Of a DNA stretch of 64,000 bases, positions 47,278-56,334 are shown piece after piece (the stretch's first letter is position 1; each line of letters opens with the position of its first letter). The DNA comes from Candidatus Heimdallarchaeota archaeon (lineage in GTDB: Archaea; Asgardarchaeota; Heimdallarchaeia; Hodarchaeales; Hodarchaeaceae): NCBI GenBank assembly GCA_020353515.1, contig CP070695.1, positions 3,285,532 through 3,349,531 of the forward strand, read 5' to 3'. The position numbers were made by a program, and so were the translations under genes. The notes under the pieces were generated by a model that saw only the letters and a list, made by a program, of their open reading frames with translations, had not been told where the DNA came from and did no database searches.

Positions 47278-48360
47278 TTATTGAGAAGTTCGATTTATAA
47301 ATGTCTTTTCAAGCTGTGATTGACTCAAAATTCCATAAGGAGTGATGTATCCTGTTATGAGGTTGTTAGGGGTTATATCAAAAGCAGGGTTAGAAAATTC
47401 TTCCCCCTCGGCATATAATGAAACAATTTGATTCTTCATAAGAGTATTTGAATACCCCAGGGCCTGTTTTACTTCATTAGCATCACGGTACTCAATTATT
47501 ATATCATTGCCTGTTCGTGTAGATGAATCAAAAGTAGAGGTTGGAAAGGCCGTATAAAATGGGATATTATGGTGGTTAGCAAGAACTGCGAGATTATAAG
47601 TACCAATCTTGTTTGCGATATCACCGTTTCTAACCACCCTATCAGCACCAAGAATAATAAGATCAATTTTCCCCTGAGACATGAAAAAACCACTTGCAGA
47701 ATCACATATCACAGTATGGTCAACCCCATACTGACTAAGTTCCCATGCGGTCATTCTACCCTGAATTCTGGGTCGTGTTTCATCAACATAGACGTGAAAG
47801 CGTTTTCCTTCTTCCCAAGCTTGAATAAGTGGAGCAAGAGCACTACCATTGTCAACCAAAGCCAATGCACCTGTATGACAATGAGTGAGGACATTCATGT
47901 TAGAAACTATTAATTCTTTACCAATTTGACCAATTTTTAGTCCCTCGTTTGCAATACGATTAGCAAATATTTTAGCACGATTAAGAGCGGCCTTTGGATT
48001 TAATTGATCATATTTTTTTACGAAATCTAATCCATTTTTGAGATCAACTGCAGTAGGTCGGGCTGCCATTAATTCGTTATAGGCACTTTTGATGTGTTCT
48101 ACAAATGCATCTTGATTCCAAAATTCTTGAACAGCTTGAGCCAATCCGTAAGCCGCTGCTGCTCCAATAGAAGGAGCTCCCCGAATAATCATTTCCTTTA
48201 TTGCCTTAGCAGTATCCCTATAAGTTGAACAACTGTGTACTTCCACTTGAAATGGAATTTTTATTTGATTGATCATCCGAACGTCGTTAGCAGCATCATC
48301 CCACCAAACTGCGGGGGTATCTACAGTTTTCCCGTCTATTCGTAATTTCAAAGACATCAT
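47278..48360 (-). CDS. mtnA: S-methyl-5-thioribose-1-phosphate isomerase
   Basis: The 360-residue protein has the MtnA signatures RGAPSIGAAAAYG, LTHCHTGAL (catalytic C161), VDETRPRIQGRMTAWEL, ILGADRVVRNGDIANKIGTY (catalytic Asp in GADR) and FDITPNNLITGYITPYGIL at the end. It isomerises methylthioribose-1-phosphate in methionine salvage. The aIF2B-related ribose-1,5-bisphosphate isomerase is the main alternative, but the sequence set matches MtnA better. It stands alone, with the DUF2284 gene upstream at 60 bases. Confidence 0.9.
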   Translation of the reverse strand: MMSLKLRIDGKTVDTPAVWWDDAANDVRMINQIKIPFQVEVHSCSTYRDTAKAIKEMIIRGAPSIGAAAAYGLAQAVQEFWNQDAFVEHIKSAYNELMAARPTAVDLKNGLDFVKKYDQLNPKAALNRAKIFANRIANEGLKIGQIGKELIVSNMNVLTHCHTGALALVDNGSALAPLIQAWEEGKRFHVYVDETRPRIQGRMTAWELSQYGVDHTVICDSASGFFMSQGKIDLIILGADRVVRNGDIANKIGTYNLAVLANHHNIPFYTAFPTSTFDSSTRTGNDIIIEYRDANEVKQALGYSNTLMKNQIVSLYAEGEEFSNPAFDITPNNLITGYITPYGILSQSQLEKTFINRTSQ

Positions 48361-48420
48361 ACTTCCTTATTCTTAAAGTATAAACACTAAGAAAAATGCA
48401 TTTTTGGAGGTGTTAAGTCA

Positions 48421-48978
48421 TTATTCCACGAGTAAAAAAGCATAACGATTCATAATATCTGTATAATCTTTAAGTACTTCAATTGGATACCCTAATTTTC
48501 TTACTGTGGTATATACATCAATCGCCATCCCTTCTGGGGTAGGTCGGGCCAATTTCGGGTGTTTACACTCTTCTCTTACCTTTACACATTTTTCATTCTT
48601 ACAGATTTCACAACTGTCCATAAAGAGGAGAAAAACTTTTACATTTCCCGCAAGAAAAACATCTCTTTCAAGTTCGACTAGTTTCAAATTTACCTCCCTA
48701 GACCAGGCATGGCGATCTTCAGGGTTTTCAAGCTCCTTTTCAAAGTGAAAAATCACTCCTTTGGTGTACTCTTGAAAAAATTTTTCACAGTCTGAGACTG
48801 AAGGGGTGTTAGGAGGACAAGTGGCGTTCTGACCATACCCAGGACACCCAAAAATACATTTCATCCTTACCCAGTGAGAGATGACAATTTGTTGTTTTGG
48901 ATTAAACCACTTAAAATCGTCAAATCCGTGTTTAGAGAATAAATCTTCTATTTTTTTTCTGTCTTTTGCTGTTTCCAT
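48421..48978 (-). CDS. DUF2284-family metal-binding protein
   Basis: The 185-residue protein is cysteine-rich: CIFGCPGYGQNATCPP near residue 40, then SCEICKNEKCVK and EECKHP. This is the DUF2284/COG5423 pattern, thought to bind an iron-sulphur cluster or metals. The function is unknown. It is upstream of mtnA on the same strand (60 bases), which may or may not be meaningful. Confidence 0.85.
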   Translation of the reverse strand: METAKDRKKIEDLFSKHGFDDFKWFNPKQQIVISHWVRMKCIFGCPGYGQNATCPPNTPSVSDCEKFFQEYTKGVIFHFEKELENPEDRHAWSREVNLKLVELERDVFLAGNVKVFLLFMDSCEICKNEKCVKVREECKHPKLARPTPEGMAIDVYTTVRKLGYPIEVLKDYTDIMNRYAFLLVE

Positions 48979-49088
48979 GTCGAATTAGTTGTTTAATTTG
49001 CTTATAATAAAATTACTTTTAAGGTAATTTCATTAATAAGTTCATGTAAACCTAGAACTCTTGAATATCTAATAATTTTCTTTTGTTC

Positions 49089-50141
49089 TTATTCCAGAAG
49101 CATATTAGATATTGGCATTTCGTAAATGAACTTTTGTCCTAATCGGGTAAGAACAGTTGCGATTTCTTTTTCCCATAGTCCAGCACGAATAATTAGATGA
49201 GATCCGATGAAAAAATCTAAGGGAAGTCGGGAGTATAACTGTGAAATATCATAAGTTTGTTTGTAAGTTGTCAGAATGAGGGGTACCCAAGATCTTGTTA
49301 TTGATTTGATCAGTTTTGAATCGTCTACACCAAATCCAATGTTTGTTGCAACGTTTTCTTGAATTGCATGGCTAAGGATATACCCTACATCGTCCATACG
49401 ATCAAGTTGAGGAAGTAAAATGGCATCTATCCAAGCAATTTCATTGGGAGAGACGAGAATATTGCTCAAATGACTGTCTCCATGAATGTATTCCACACCC
49501 CCTAATGATTGTGCTAATATTTCAGTCCAGTAATTCAGGAATTTTTCCTCAATACATGTTTTTAACAGCTTAAAAATAGGTTTATAAAGCTGAACACTAA
49601 TTTTTTGTCGCTCAGAACCATGTAATCGGGCTAATGCATATCCAGCATATCCCCATCGGTCAGCTTGTTTAACTGTAAGTTGAAGTAGCGGAACAAATCC
49701 ACTTAAGAATTCTAGAATCAAAGCTTTAACTTCAGGAATTACATGAATAACCTCTGGTGCAAATAATCTATCTGGAAAACGACGAATCCGTGAGGAAGGT
49801 TCATGATTTTTCTTCCATTTCTCCCAATCAGTTTGACGAGAAGTAAGTAAACTAGCTAATTTCATAGCATTATCTACTTCAGCTTCCAAATCGTTGGCAA
49901 ATTTTATTACGATCCCTCCATCGACTTCTCCAGCTAATGATGTAGAGAGAGCTGCTTCGATGACGTATGTTTTCCCTCCTGCCCCCTTATATGAGCGAAT
50001 CTCTTTTAAACGCGTATCAGAGATTCGACCAGTTGTGATTTGGATATTTTGAGTGATTTTATCACTTGATTGCAGAATCAGAGACCGAACACGTTCGTGT
50101 ATCTTTTTCTGTTTTTCACTATCTGGCTCTATAATACTCAC
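49089..50141 (-). CDS. APH/choline-kinase-fold phosphotransferase
   Basis: The 350-residue protein has an N-lobe with GAGGKTYVIEAALST and VIKFAND, and a C-lobe with the kinase catalytic loop YIHGDSHLSNIL and metal-binding WIDAI. These fit the aminoglycoside phosphotransferase/protein-kinase-like fold. The start is GTG 50141; GGAG from the end of the upstream gene lies about eight bases before it, so translation is coupled. The substrate is unknown. The gene is tightly linked to the acyl-CoA synthetase subunit. Confidence 0.8.
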   Translation of the reverse strand: MSIIEPDSEKQKKIHERVRSLILQSSDKITQNIQITTGRISDTRLKEIRSYKGAGGKTYVIEAALSTSLAGEVDGGIVIKFANDLEAEVDNAMKLASLLTSRQTDWEKWKKNHEPSSRIRRFPDRLFAPEVIHVIPEVKALILEFLSGFVPLLQLTVKQADRWGYAGYALARLHGSERQKISVQLYKPIFKLLKTCIEEKFLNYWTEILAQSLGGVEYIHGDSHLSNILVSPNEIAWIDAILLPQLDRMDDVGYILSHAIQENVATNIGFGVDDSKLIKSITRSWVPLILTTYKQTYDISQLYSRLPLDFFIGSHLIIRAGLWEKEIATVLTRLGQKFIYEMPISNMLLE

Positions 50142-50152
50142 ATGTAAATCTC

Positions 50153-51547
50153 CTAGCGCAGATATTGTTGTAGGATTCTTCCCCTTTCTACTAGAGCATA
50201 AAGACCATCAACCGCATCTTCTGCTGTGTTGAAAACTGAAATTCCATATTTTTCAAATTCAGCGTTTATAGTAGGATCAGGTAGATTATAAACAAGGATG
50301 GGTTTATGTTTATATTCTTGTTTGATTAAAGCAATTCGAGCAGGAGCATCTTTCGAAACAACAGGCGCGTCAGACCTTGGGACAACAATAATTCCAGAAA
50401 CACTTTCTTCTTTTAAAAAGATCCTGGTAACTTCTGAGATAACTTCAGTTGTTGCGCTTCCTGTCAAATCAAGAAATGCTAGCGGAATATCCTCCTTTCC
50501 TCGTGAGAGGGAAGTCTGAACACCATGTTCTTTAATAACTTCCTTGACTTCGGTGACTGATTCCGTTGATAGTGATCCTAACTCTAGATTATATCGATTC
50601 ATACGATATAATGCCATCGCTAAGGGGCCTCCTGTGTTTCCCACAATCGCTATCTGATTACCAAATGCAGGAGGTTGAGTATACAAAGCTTTTATTGAGT
50701 TAAAGAATTGAGAAGTGCTATCACACTGAATGATTCCAGCTTGGCGCAATATTTCTTTATAGAGGCCCATTGTGCTAGCAACAGCCCCAGTATGACTCCG
50801 AGCTGCCATCGTGACAAATTCAGTCATAGGTAATTTTAGTGCAACTATGGCTTTTTTCCGAGCGACGGCTTTAGATACTTTTATAAACTTCCTCCCTGCT
50901 TTTACATTTTCTAAATATGCTCCAATAACCTTCGTTTCGGGATCTTGTCCGAAATATTGAATAAAATCAGTTTCATTGAGATCTGCTCCATTTCCATATG
51001 AAACAAATCTCCTTAAACCGATCTTGTTTTGCTGAAGCGCCAGAAGAAGATCTATTGCGAGAGACCCAGATTGAGAGATCAAAGAAACATGACCTTTCTT
51101 CGGTAATTCGAAATTTGGAAATAATGTGTTCACTTGGGTATTAGTATCTATAATTCCAAGGCAATTAGGCCCAATCAAACGTGAATCGCCTAAATTACTT
51201 ACCAATTCTTTTTGAAGGTCATCTCTACCAATTTCTGAAAAACCCGCGGTAATACAGACAATGGCAGGGATTCCCCGTTTAGATGCTTCTGCAACAGCTT
51301 TGATTGCTAATTTTGCTGGCAAAATCACAACAGCGAGATCAGGAACTTCTGGAAGGTCAAAAACACTAGAGTAACAGCTAATACCCATAATTTCAGCAGT
51401 ATTTGGGTTAATAGGGTATATTCGATTGCGAAAAGGTACAACAAAATGATTAAAAATGAGACGACCATATTTTTTTTCGTCAGAAGAAGCTCCGATAATG
51501 GCCACAGACCTTGGTTCAAAGAAAAAGTCAAGCAAAGATTGTCCCAT
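50153..51547 (-). CDS. ADP-forming acyl-CoA synthetase, alpha subunit
   Basis: About 464 residues from ATG 51547 (TTG 51562 in frame). It has a CoA-binding Rossmann domain (IIGASSDEKKYG, IGPNCLGI), two succinyl-CoA-ligase-like domains and a phosphohistidine site at H257 in ARSHTGAV (numbered from the longer form). It corresponds to the alpha part of NDP-forming acetyl-CoA synthetase, which makes ATP from acyl-CoA. The ATP-grasp beta part is not in this window. The APH-like gene follows with a coupled start. Confidence 0.85.
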   Translation of the reverse strand: MGQSLLDFFFEPRSVAIIGASSDEKKYGRLIFNHFVVPFRNRIYPINPNTAEIMGISCYSSVFDLPEVPDLAVVILPAKLAIKAVAEASKRGIPAIVCITAGFSEIGRDDLQKELVSNLGDSRLIGPNCLGIIDTNTQVNTLFPNFELPKKGHVSLISQSGSLAIDLLLALQQNKIGLRRFVSYGNGADLNETDFIQYFGQDPETKVIGAYLENVKAGRKFIKVSKAVARKKAIVALKLPMTEFVTMAARSHTGAVASTMGLYKEILRQAGIIQCDSTSQFFNSIKALYTQPPAFGNQIAIVGNTGGPLAMALYRMNRYNLELGSLSTESVTEVKEVIKEHGVQTSLSRGKEDIPLAFLDLTGSATTEVISEVTRIFLKEESVSGIIVVPRSDAPVVSKDAPARIALIKQEYKHKPILVYNLPDPTINAEFEKYGISVFNTAEDAVDGLYALVERGRILQQYLR

Positions 51548-51694
51548 CAGAAATATTTTCAAATTATGGTCAATAGAGGTAAATGAGAGAGATTTTTGTT
51601 AGTTTAGAGACATATCTCACGAGATTTGGTCGAACTATAGAATTTTTCGGATCATATGTTAGGTTCCTTAACAAAAACCTTCTTTCTACTTTCA

Positions 51695-52546
51695 TTAAAA
51701 AAAGCTCCTATTTCTAGGATTTTGACATTTTCTGCAGAAATTAGTAAATCTCTTTGCTTTAATCGTTGAAATGGGGTTACTACAGATAGGGCAGGGTTGT
51801 TTGCCTCTCAAATGAATACGAAAGATGTGTTGTCTCCAATACTTCTGATTATTTAATTTTTGTGTTTCACTAAGCATATGATTAATTTTTTCCAGTGAAT
51901 TTGTTAGTATTTTCTTACACGCGAAGTAGATCTTTGATTTCTCCTCTTCAGTAAGCTGAGTCCGTTTATCAAAAGGATGGATCTTTGCCTCAAACATAAT
52001 CTCATCTGCATAAGCATTTCCAATGCCTGTAACAAATTTTTGATTAGTTAAGATCCCTTTAATTTCCCCATTAAATCTTTTTAATCGTTTAATAAAAGCT
52101 TCTTTAGAAATTTGAAGAATATCGGGACCAAAACTATCAATTTTTTCTGGGTATCCACACGGTTCGTTATTCTTACTTACAAACAGCCATATGGCCCCAT
52201 GTAACCGAGAATCATGATAAATTAATGTTTTACCTTCTTTAAACACCATTGAAAATACAGTTTTTTTTGGAAGCTTTTTTGAGGCAGACCAAGCTAATCT
52301 CCCAGTTAAACCATGATCTATATACATATTGAGAGTTAACTCACGTTTATGTAAAATAAATCTTAGAATTTTACCTATTCTTTCAATTTGCTTCAATGTA
52401 GCTAAATATAAAAGGTCTTCAAAGTCAGAAGCAGATAAATTTCGTATCACAGTGTGTTTTAATGTCTTAATATCAATAATAACTTGGTTTGATAAAGTTA
52501 ATGACAAATATTTACGAATAGCTTCTATTTCAGGCAATTCGGGCAT
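51695..52546 (-). CDS. Fpg/Nei-family DNA glycosylase/AP lyase
   Basis: About 283 residues from ATG 52546, chosen because the next residues PELPE put the catalytic Pro2 and Glu3 at the true N-terminus; the open frame from 52561 would not. It has RIGKILRF (the loop lysine), the helix-two-turn-helix GIGNAYADEIMFEAKIHP and a C-terminal zinc finger (CPIC...FCRKCQ). It excises oxidised bases and nicks the strand. Its start is eight bases after the upstream longin-like gene's stop, with GAGTGA as ribosome-binding site. Confidence 0.92.
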   Translation of the reverse strand: MPELPEIEAIRKYLSLTLSNQVIIDIKTLKHTVIRNLSASDFEDLLYLATLKQIERIGKILRFILHKRELTLNMYIDHGLTGRLAWSASKKLPKKTVFSMVFKEGKTLIYHDSRLHGAIWLFVSKNNEPCGYPEKIDSFGPDILQISKEAFIKRLKRFNGEIKGILTNQKFVTGIGNAYADEIMFEAKIHPFDKRTQLTEEEKSKIYFACKKILTNSLEKINHMLSETQKLNNQKYWRQHIFRIHLRGKQPCPICSNPISTIKAKRFTNFCRKCQNPRNRSFF

Positions 52547-52554
52547 TTCTTCAC

Positions 52555-53328
52555 TCAACATGAAACTGAAACATTGTTGAAATTGACTTGTTGTTTTAGG
52601 TACCTAGTAAAAAATGATTCGATTGAATTATAAATACGAGCAATTTCTTTTACTACTTTATTTCGATCCTTCGTTTGTACTATCAGGATTACAACATATT
52701 TTGTTAAACTAGTCACAAAAATGAGATATTCATCCCCTAAATTAAATTCTATTTTGGTAGTTTCATACCCTATTTTTAAACTAGACTCTAGAAGGCTCTT
52801 ACACGTTGAAGCTAAGTGATTTACGAAATTATGTTTTGCATGTGTGAAGACTTGGTGGAGATTTGGTTTTTCTAAGATGATATAATCTGTAAAAAATGAT
52901 TCTTCCATAATTTCTATGATTTTAGAGAGTCCAACAACATCAATCGCAATTAAAGCGTTATATTTTTGTTTTAAATAGTTCCTAAATCCTGTAAACTCAC
53001 TATTATCAAAAGAAAGACCCTTGACAAGTTTGTGATGAAAAGTTTTTTCAAAATGTTTGAGAGTATTATTCGCAAAATTTTGCTCCTTTAAGTCATTTTC
53101 ATGACTAAAGAAAATCCCATGAGTAAACTCCCCGTCAACAATATGAACGAAGTATTTCCCTTGATCAATAGTTCTTATTCCAGTTCCATTTTGAGTTTTT
53201 TGTACTGCATTTAATACTGCAGTCATCAAACCAGCACGTAAATCCTCGTCAACATTAGAAAATCCTGGGACAAAATAATAAGAAAAAAGTAATATCCCTT
53301 CTTTGGTGGTAATACTAACACCTATCAT
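52555..53328 (-). CDS. Longin/roadblock-like two-domain protein
   Basis: The 257-residue protein begins with VSITTKEGILLFSYYF, followed by a helix and KYFVHIVDGEFTHGIFF strands, the longin-like arrangement (about 1-115). A second alpha/beta unit with GDEYLIFVTSLTKYVVILIVQT (about 195-250) may be another domain of the same type. It lies directly upstream of the DNA glycosylase gene (eight-base gap) and is divergent from larC. A GTPase partner is not in the window. The call is pattern based. Confidence 0.6.
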   Translation of the reverse strand: MIGVSITTKEGILLFSYYFVPGFSNVDEDLRAGLMTAVLNAVQKTQNGTGIRTIDQGKYFVHIVDGEFTHGIFFSHENDLKEQNFANNTLKHFEKTFHHKLVKGLSFDNSEFTGFRNYLKQKYNALIAIDVVGLSKIIEIMEESFFTDYIILEKPNLHQVFTHAKHNFVNHLASTCKSLLESSLKIGYETTKIEFNLGDEYLIFVTSLTKYVVILIVQTKDRNKVVKEIARIYNSIESFFTRYLKQQVNFNNVSVSC

Positions 53329-53528
53329 GCACGATTTCCTCTACGATAATAGAGAGGGGTTTCAATCTCTTATATCTAGCGTTTTAGACGTCAAATTAAA
53401 AGGATTATACATCGTATTAAATTTAATTGAAGAGGAGTTTTTACAAATTTGTACAGTAAGGAAGGTAATTCCGATAAGTAAAGTTAAAATTTTAAGAAAA
53501 ATCACCTTCTTTCAAAGGGAAATTGACT

Positions 53529-54770
53529 ATGTCCATAGTAATAATAGATCCCACTACATCAGGCGCCTCTGGTGATTTATTAATCGCTTCTCTTTTGGAT
53601 TCAGACAAAGAGGTTTATCGTACCGAATTCTGCCAACTCTTTCAGAACCTTTTGGTAGAGTATGATCCTGATTTCAAAGTGGAATGGTCATCTGTTAAGA
53701 AACAAGGTATTTATGGCACCCAAATCCAAACTTCAGCAAAAATCAAGTTTTCTCCCCAAGAAATGCGTAAAATAATGGAAAAGTTATCCAACGAGTTAAA
53801 ACTATCCTCAGAAAGTTACAAAATCGCGTACAACGCATTAACATTCTTAATTGATGCTGAAAGAAAAGTTCATGGTCAAATTGATCAGTCTGAAGATCCA
53901 CATTTCCATGAATTGGCTCTTATTGATACAGTATTTGATGTTATCGGTTTTGTCTATCTTTGGGAAAAAGCAGGTTATCTAGATTCAGAAGTAAATATTT
54001 TACCCATAGCTGTAGGTGGTGGATTGATAAAAATTGCCCATGGGACAGTTTCCGTTCCAACACCCGCAACAAATGAAATTATCCGACAAGGTGGATTGAT
54101 AATCAAAGGAGGATTAATAGATGGAGAACTTTTAACCCCCACTGGTGCAGCACTTCTTGCCTCTTTAAATCCAACACCTCATAATCATCTTCCTTTAATG
54201 AGTGTTAATAAGATAGGTCGAAGTTTTGGTACCCGTGATTACAAGAAAGGTACTCTTATGTGTTTACAAATTATTCAGGGATCTAAACCTTCTACATTAA
54301 TAGAAGAGGAAATTAATATCTTAGAGACAAATGTAGATGATGTGGATGGAGAAACACTTGGATATCTTTTTGATATTTTATTTAAAAGAAAATTAGTACT
54401 AGATCTATCAATTCACAATACTATTACCAAAAAAAATCGGCCAGGTTTTCTTATTCGAGCGATTGTTGATCCATTGAAAACCTTTGAAGTAACTACTGTT
54501 TTAACTCGCGAATTAGGCACACTAGGAGTACGAATTCTTCCAGGGTTCCGTCATATTGTACCCCGTAAACAAACATCTCATGATATTAAAATAATGGATG
54601 GAAAAGAAACTATACAAATCAAGAGGGGATTTATTGATTCAGAACTAATCTCAGAAAAGATAGAATACGAGGATCTGAAACGAATAGCACAGGAAAAAGG
54701 AGTTCCACTACGAGAAATAAGAAAACGTGTTCTTTCGGATATTAATAAGTTGGATGAAGATAATGCGTGA
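53529..54770 (+). CDS. larC: Nickel-pincer cofactor nickel insertase LarC
   Basis: About 413 residues from ATG 53529. It has PTTSGASGDLL near the N-terminus, HELALIDTVFDVIG, GGGLIKIAHGTVSVP, GGLIDGELLTPTGAALL and ETNVDDVDGETLGYL. In the family it inserts nickel into the pyridinium bis-thiocarboxylate cofactor of lactate racemase and related enzymes. Both LarC1 and LarC2 regions are in one frame, with no frameshift. The 3' end overlaps larB by eight bases. Confidence 0.9.
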   Translation: MSIVIIDPTTSGASGDLLIASLLDSDKEVYRTEFCQLFQNLLVEYDPDFKVEWSSVKKQGIYGTQIQTSAKIKFSPQEMRKIMEKLSNELKLSSESYKIAYNALTFLIDAERKVHGQIDQSEDPHFHELALIDTVFDVIGFVYLWEKAGYLDSEVNILPIAVGGGLIKIAHGTVSVPTPATNEIIRQGGLIIKGGLIDGELLTPTGAALLASLNPTPHNHLPLMSVNKIGRSFGTRDYKKGTLMCLQIIQGSKPSTLIEEEINILETNVDDVDGETLGYLFDILFKRKLVLDLSIHNTITKKNRPGFLIRAIVDPLKTFEVTTVLTRELGTLGVRILPGFRHIVPRKQTSHDIKIMDGKETIQIKRGFIDSELISEKIEYEDLKRIAQEKGVPLREIRKRVLSDINKLDEDNA

Positions 54771-55551
54771 TATTGAAACTATTTTAAAGCAACTAAAAGA
54801 GGGAGAAATTAGCCTAGAGGATGCAAAAGCGGAGATAAATTTATTTAGTCTTGAATTCATTGAAGATGGTGTTAAACTAGATTTAGGTAGACATCTTCGG
54901 AAGGGAATACCTGAAGTTATCTATGCAGAGAAAAAAAGTCCTGAATTGTTAATTTCAATCATTCAAAAAATAATGATTGACAAATCAGCTATTCTCCTTT
55001 CTAGAGTTTTATCGAAGCATCTTGACCTCATTAGAGAAAACTTTACTGAGAAATTTGATCTTCACATCACTCCCTCTTTTGAACCTTATACTGTTACAAT
55101 TACATCTAAAAATTATCAATTTGGATCTCCCAGCTGCAATATCGGCCTGTTAACAGCTGGAACATCAGACATCCCTATTGCAGAGGAAGTTAAAGCAATT
55201 GCACGTTTGATGGGAGTAAGTACTATCCAGTTCAATGATGTAGGGATCGCGGGAGTTCATCGATTAATTCCCCCCTTGAAAGAAATGATCAAACAAAACG
55301 TTAAGGCAATAGTAGCTGTTGCAGGTATGGAGGGAGCTCTTCCAGCAATTGTTTCTAGTTTAGTAAATGTCCCTGTAATCGGAGTTCCAGCTTCAACTGG
55401 TTATGGATACGGTGGTAAGGGAGAAGCAGCTTTAATGACAATGCTCCAGACGTGTTCTCCAGGACTAGTTGTTGTTAACATAGATAATGGTATTAATGCA
55501 GGTGCAACTGCTGCCCTGATTGCAAAACAGAGTAATTCTGACAACCAATGA
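54763..55551 (+). CDS. larB: Pyridinium-3,5-biscarboxylic acid mononucleotide synthase LarB
   Basis: About 262 residues from ATG 54763 (ATG 54754 is an alternative), overlapping the end of larC in an ATG-stop arrangement. The PurE-like domain has GLLTAGTSDIPIAEEV, FNDVGIAGVHRL, VAGMEGALPAIV and GVPASTGYGYGGKGEAAL. LarB carboxylates and hydrolyses nicotinic acid adenine dinucleotide in the first step of nickel-pincer cofactor synthesis. LarE and LarA are not in this window. Confidence 0.92.
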   Translation: MRDIETILKQLKEGEISLEDAKAEINLFSLEFIEDGVKLDLGRHLRKGIPEVIYAEKKSPELLISIIQKIMIDKSAILLSRVLSKHLDLIRENFTEKFDLHITPSFEPYTVTITSKNYQFGSPSCNIGLLTAGTSDIPIAEEVKAIARLMGVSTIQFNDVGIAGVHRLIPPLKEMIKQNVKAIVAVAGMEGALPAIVSSLVNVPVIGVPASTGYGYGGKGEAALMTMLQTCSPGLVVVNIDNGINAGATAALIAKQSNSDNQ

Positions 55552-55659
55552 TGGGATAAGGAGTACTTGAGATGATTTTCTTGGAACACAAAAATCGATG
55601 ATAATCAAAAAATCTTTCAAAAAAGAGATCTATACCCATTTACAGAGGAAGATGATAAA

Positions 55660-56334
55660 ATGTCTGAAAAAGAGAACAAAGAGGAATTAAAAAAGGAGTC
55701 AGATACATCTTCTGCGGAAGAAACTGATAAGGATAAAGAAAGTAAAGTGGAGCAGGAAACAGCACCCCAACCTAAGAAAAAATATGTGTTCAATTGCACA
55801 AAATGTGGAACCTGCTGTGAGAAAAGGGAATTTGTACCAGTATCATTAGGAGACATCCGAAATTGGACAAAATCTGGTACTATAAATGCAGTTTTCCCAA
55901 ACTTAAAATTTCAAACACTTCAAGTAGGTGAATCAGAAGAGAAACAGGCTTTCATGACCCTTGTCATTACTGGTTCAGAGAAAGGATGTTCTTTGTTTGA
56001 TCAAGAGAACCGTCTTTGTAATATATATCATTCCATGCCCTTAGAATGTAAAGCGTTTCCATTAGGTTATAATGGTAAGAACTATTATATCAAAGATAAA
56101 ACAGTTCCTGGGTTGGGACAGGGAACAATGACCAAAGAGCGTCTTATAGAAGATCGTGATAATGCACGAGCGGATTTTGAAGCCCGAATCGAAACACAAA
56201 TGATGCTTCCTATGTTATACTCGTTATTTATGCAGAATTTAGTGGAACAGCAACAAAAAGTAATGGAAGAAATGCCAGAAGAAAAACGGAAACAACTTGA
56301 TGATCTGTTAAGAACATCAGAAGGAAAGTCATAA
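55660..56334 (+). CDS. YkgJ-type Cys-cluster protein
   Basis: The 224-residue protein has an acidic disordered N-terminus (first 40 residues), then the YkgJ/CxxxCxxC domain: FNCTKCGTCCEK, CSLFDQ, LCNIYH and LECKAFP. These cysteines probably bind zinc or an iron-sulphur cluster. GAGGAAGATGA lies before the ATG. The 3' end overlaps the convergent gelsolin-type gene by six bases. The function of the family is not known. Confidence 0.85.
   Translation: MSEKENKEELKKESDTSSAEETDKDKESKVEQETAPQPKKKYVFNCTKCGTCCEKREFVPVSLGDIRNWTKSGTINAVFPNLKFQTLQVGESEEKQAFMTLVITGSEKGCSLFDQENRLCNIYHSMPLECKAFPLGYNGKNYYIKDKTVPGLGQGTMTKERLIEDRDNARADFEARIETQMMLPMLYSLFMQNLVEQQQKVMEEMPEEKRKQLDDLLRTSEGKS

Noticed and set aside
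47112..47300. A 62-codon plus-strand open frame overlapping the end of mtnA
   Set aside because: No ribosome-binding site and no recognisable pattern; it ends inside mtnA.
53303..53575. A 90-codon plus-strand open frame between the longin-like gene and larC
   Set aside because: It overlaps both the start of the minus-strand longin-like gene and the start of larC, and its translation shows no protein-like pattern.
53529..54770. A programmed frameshift in larC, as in some bacteria
   Set aside because: LarC1 and LarC2 regions are read in one continuous frame here.
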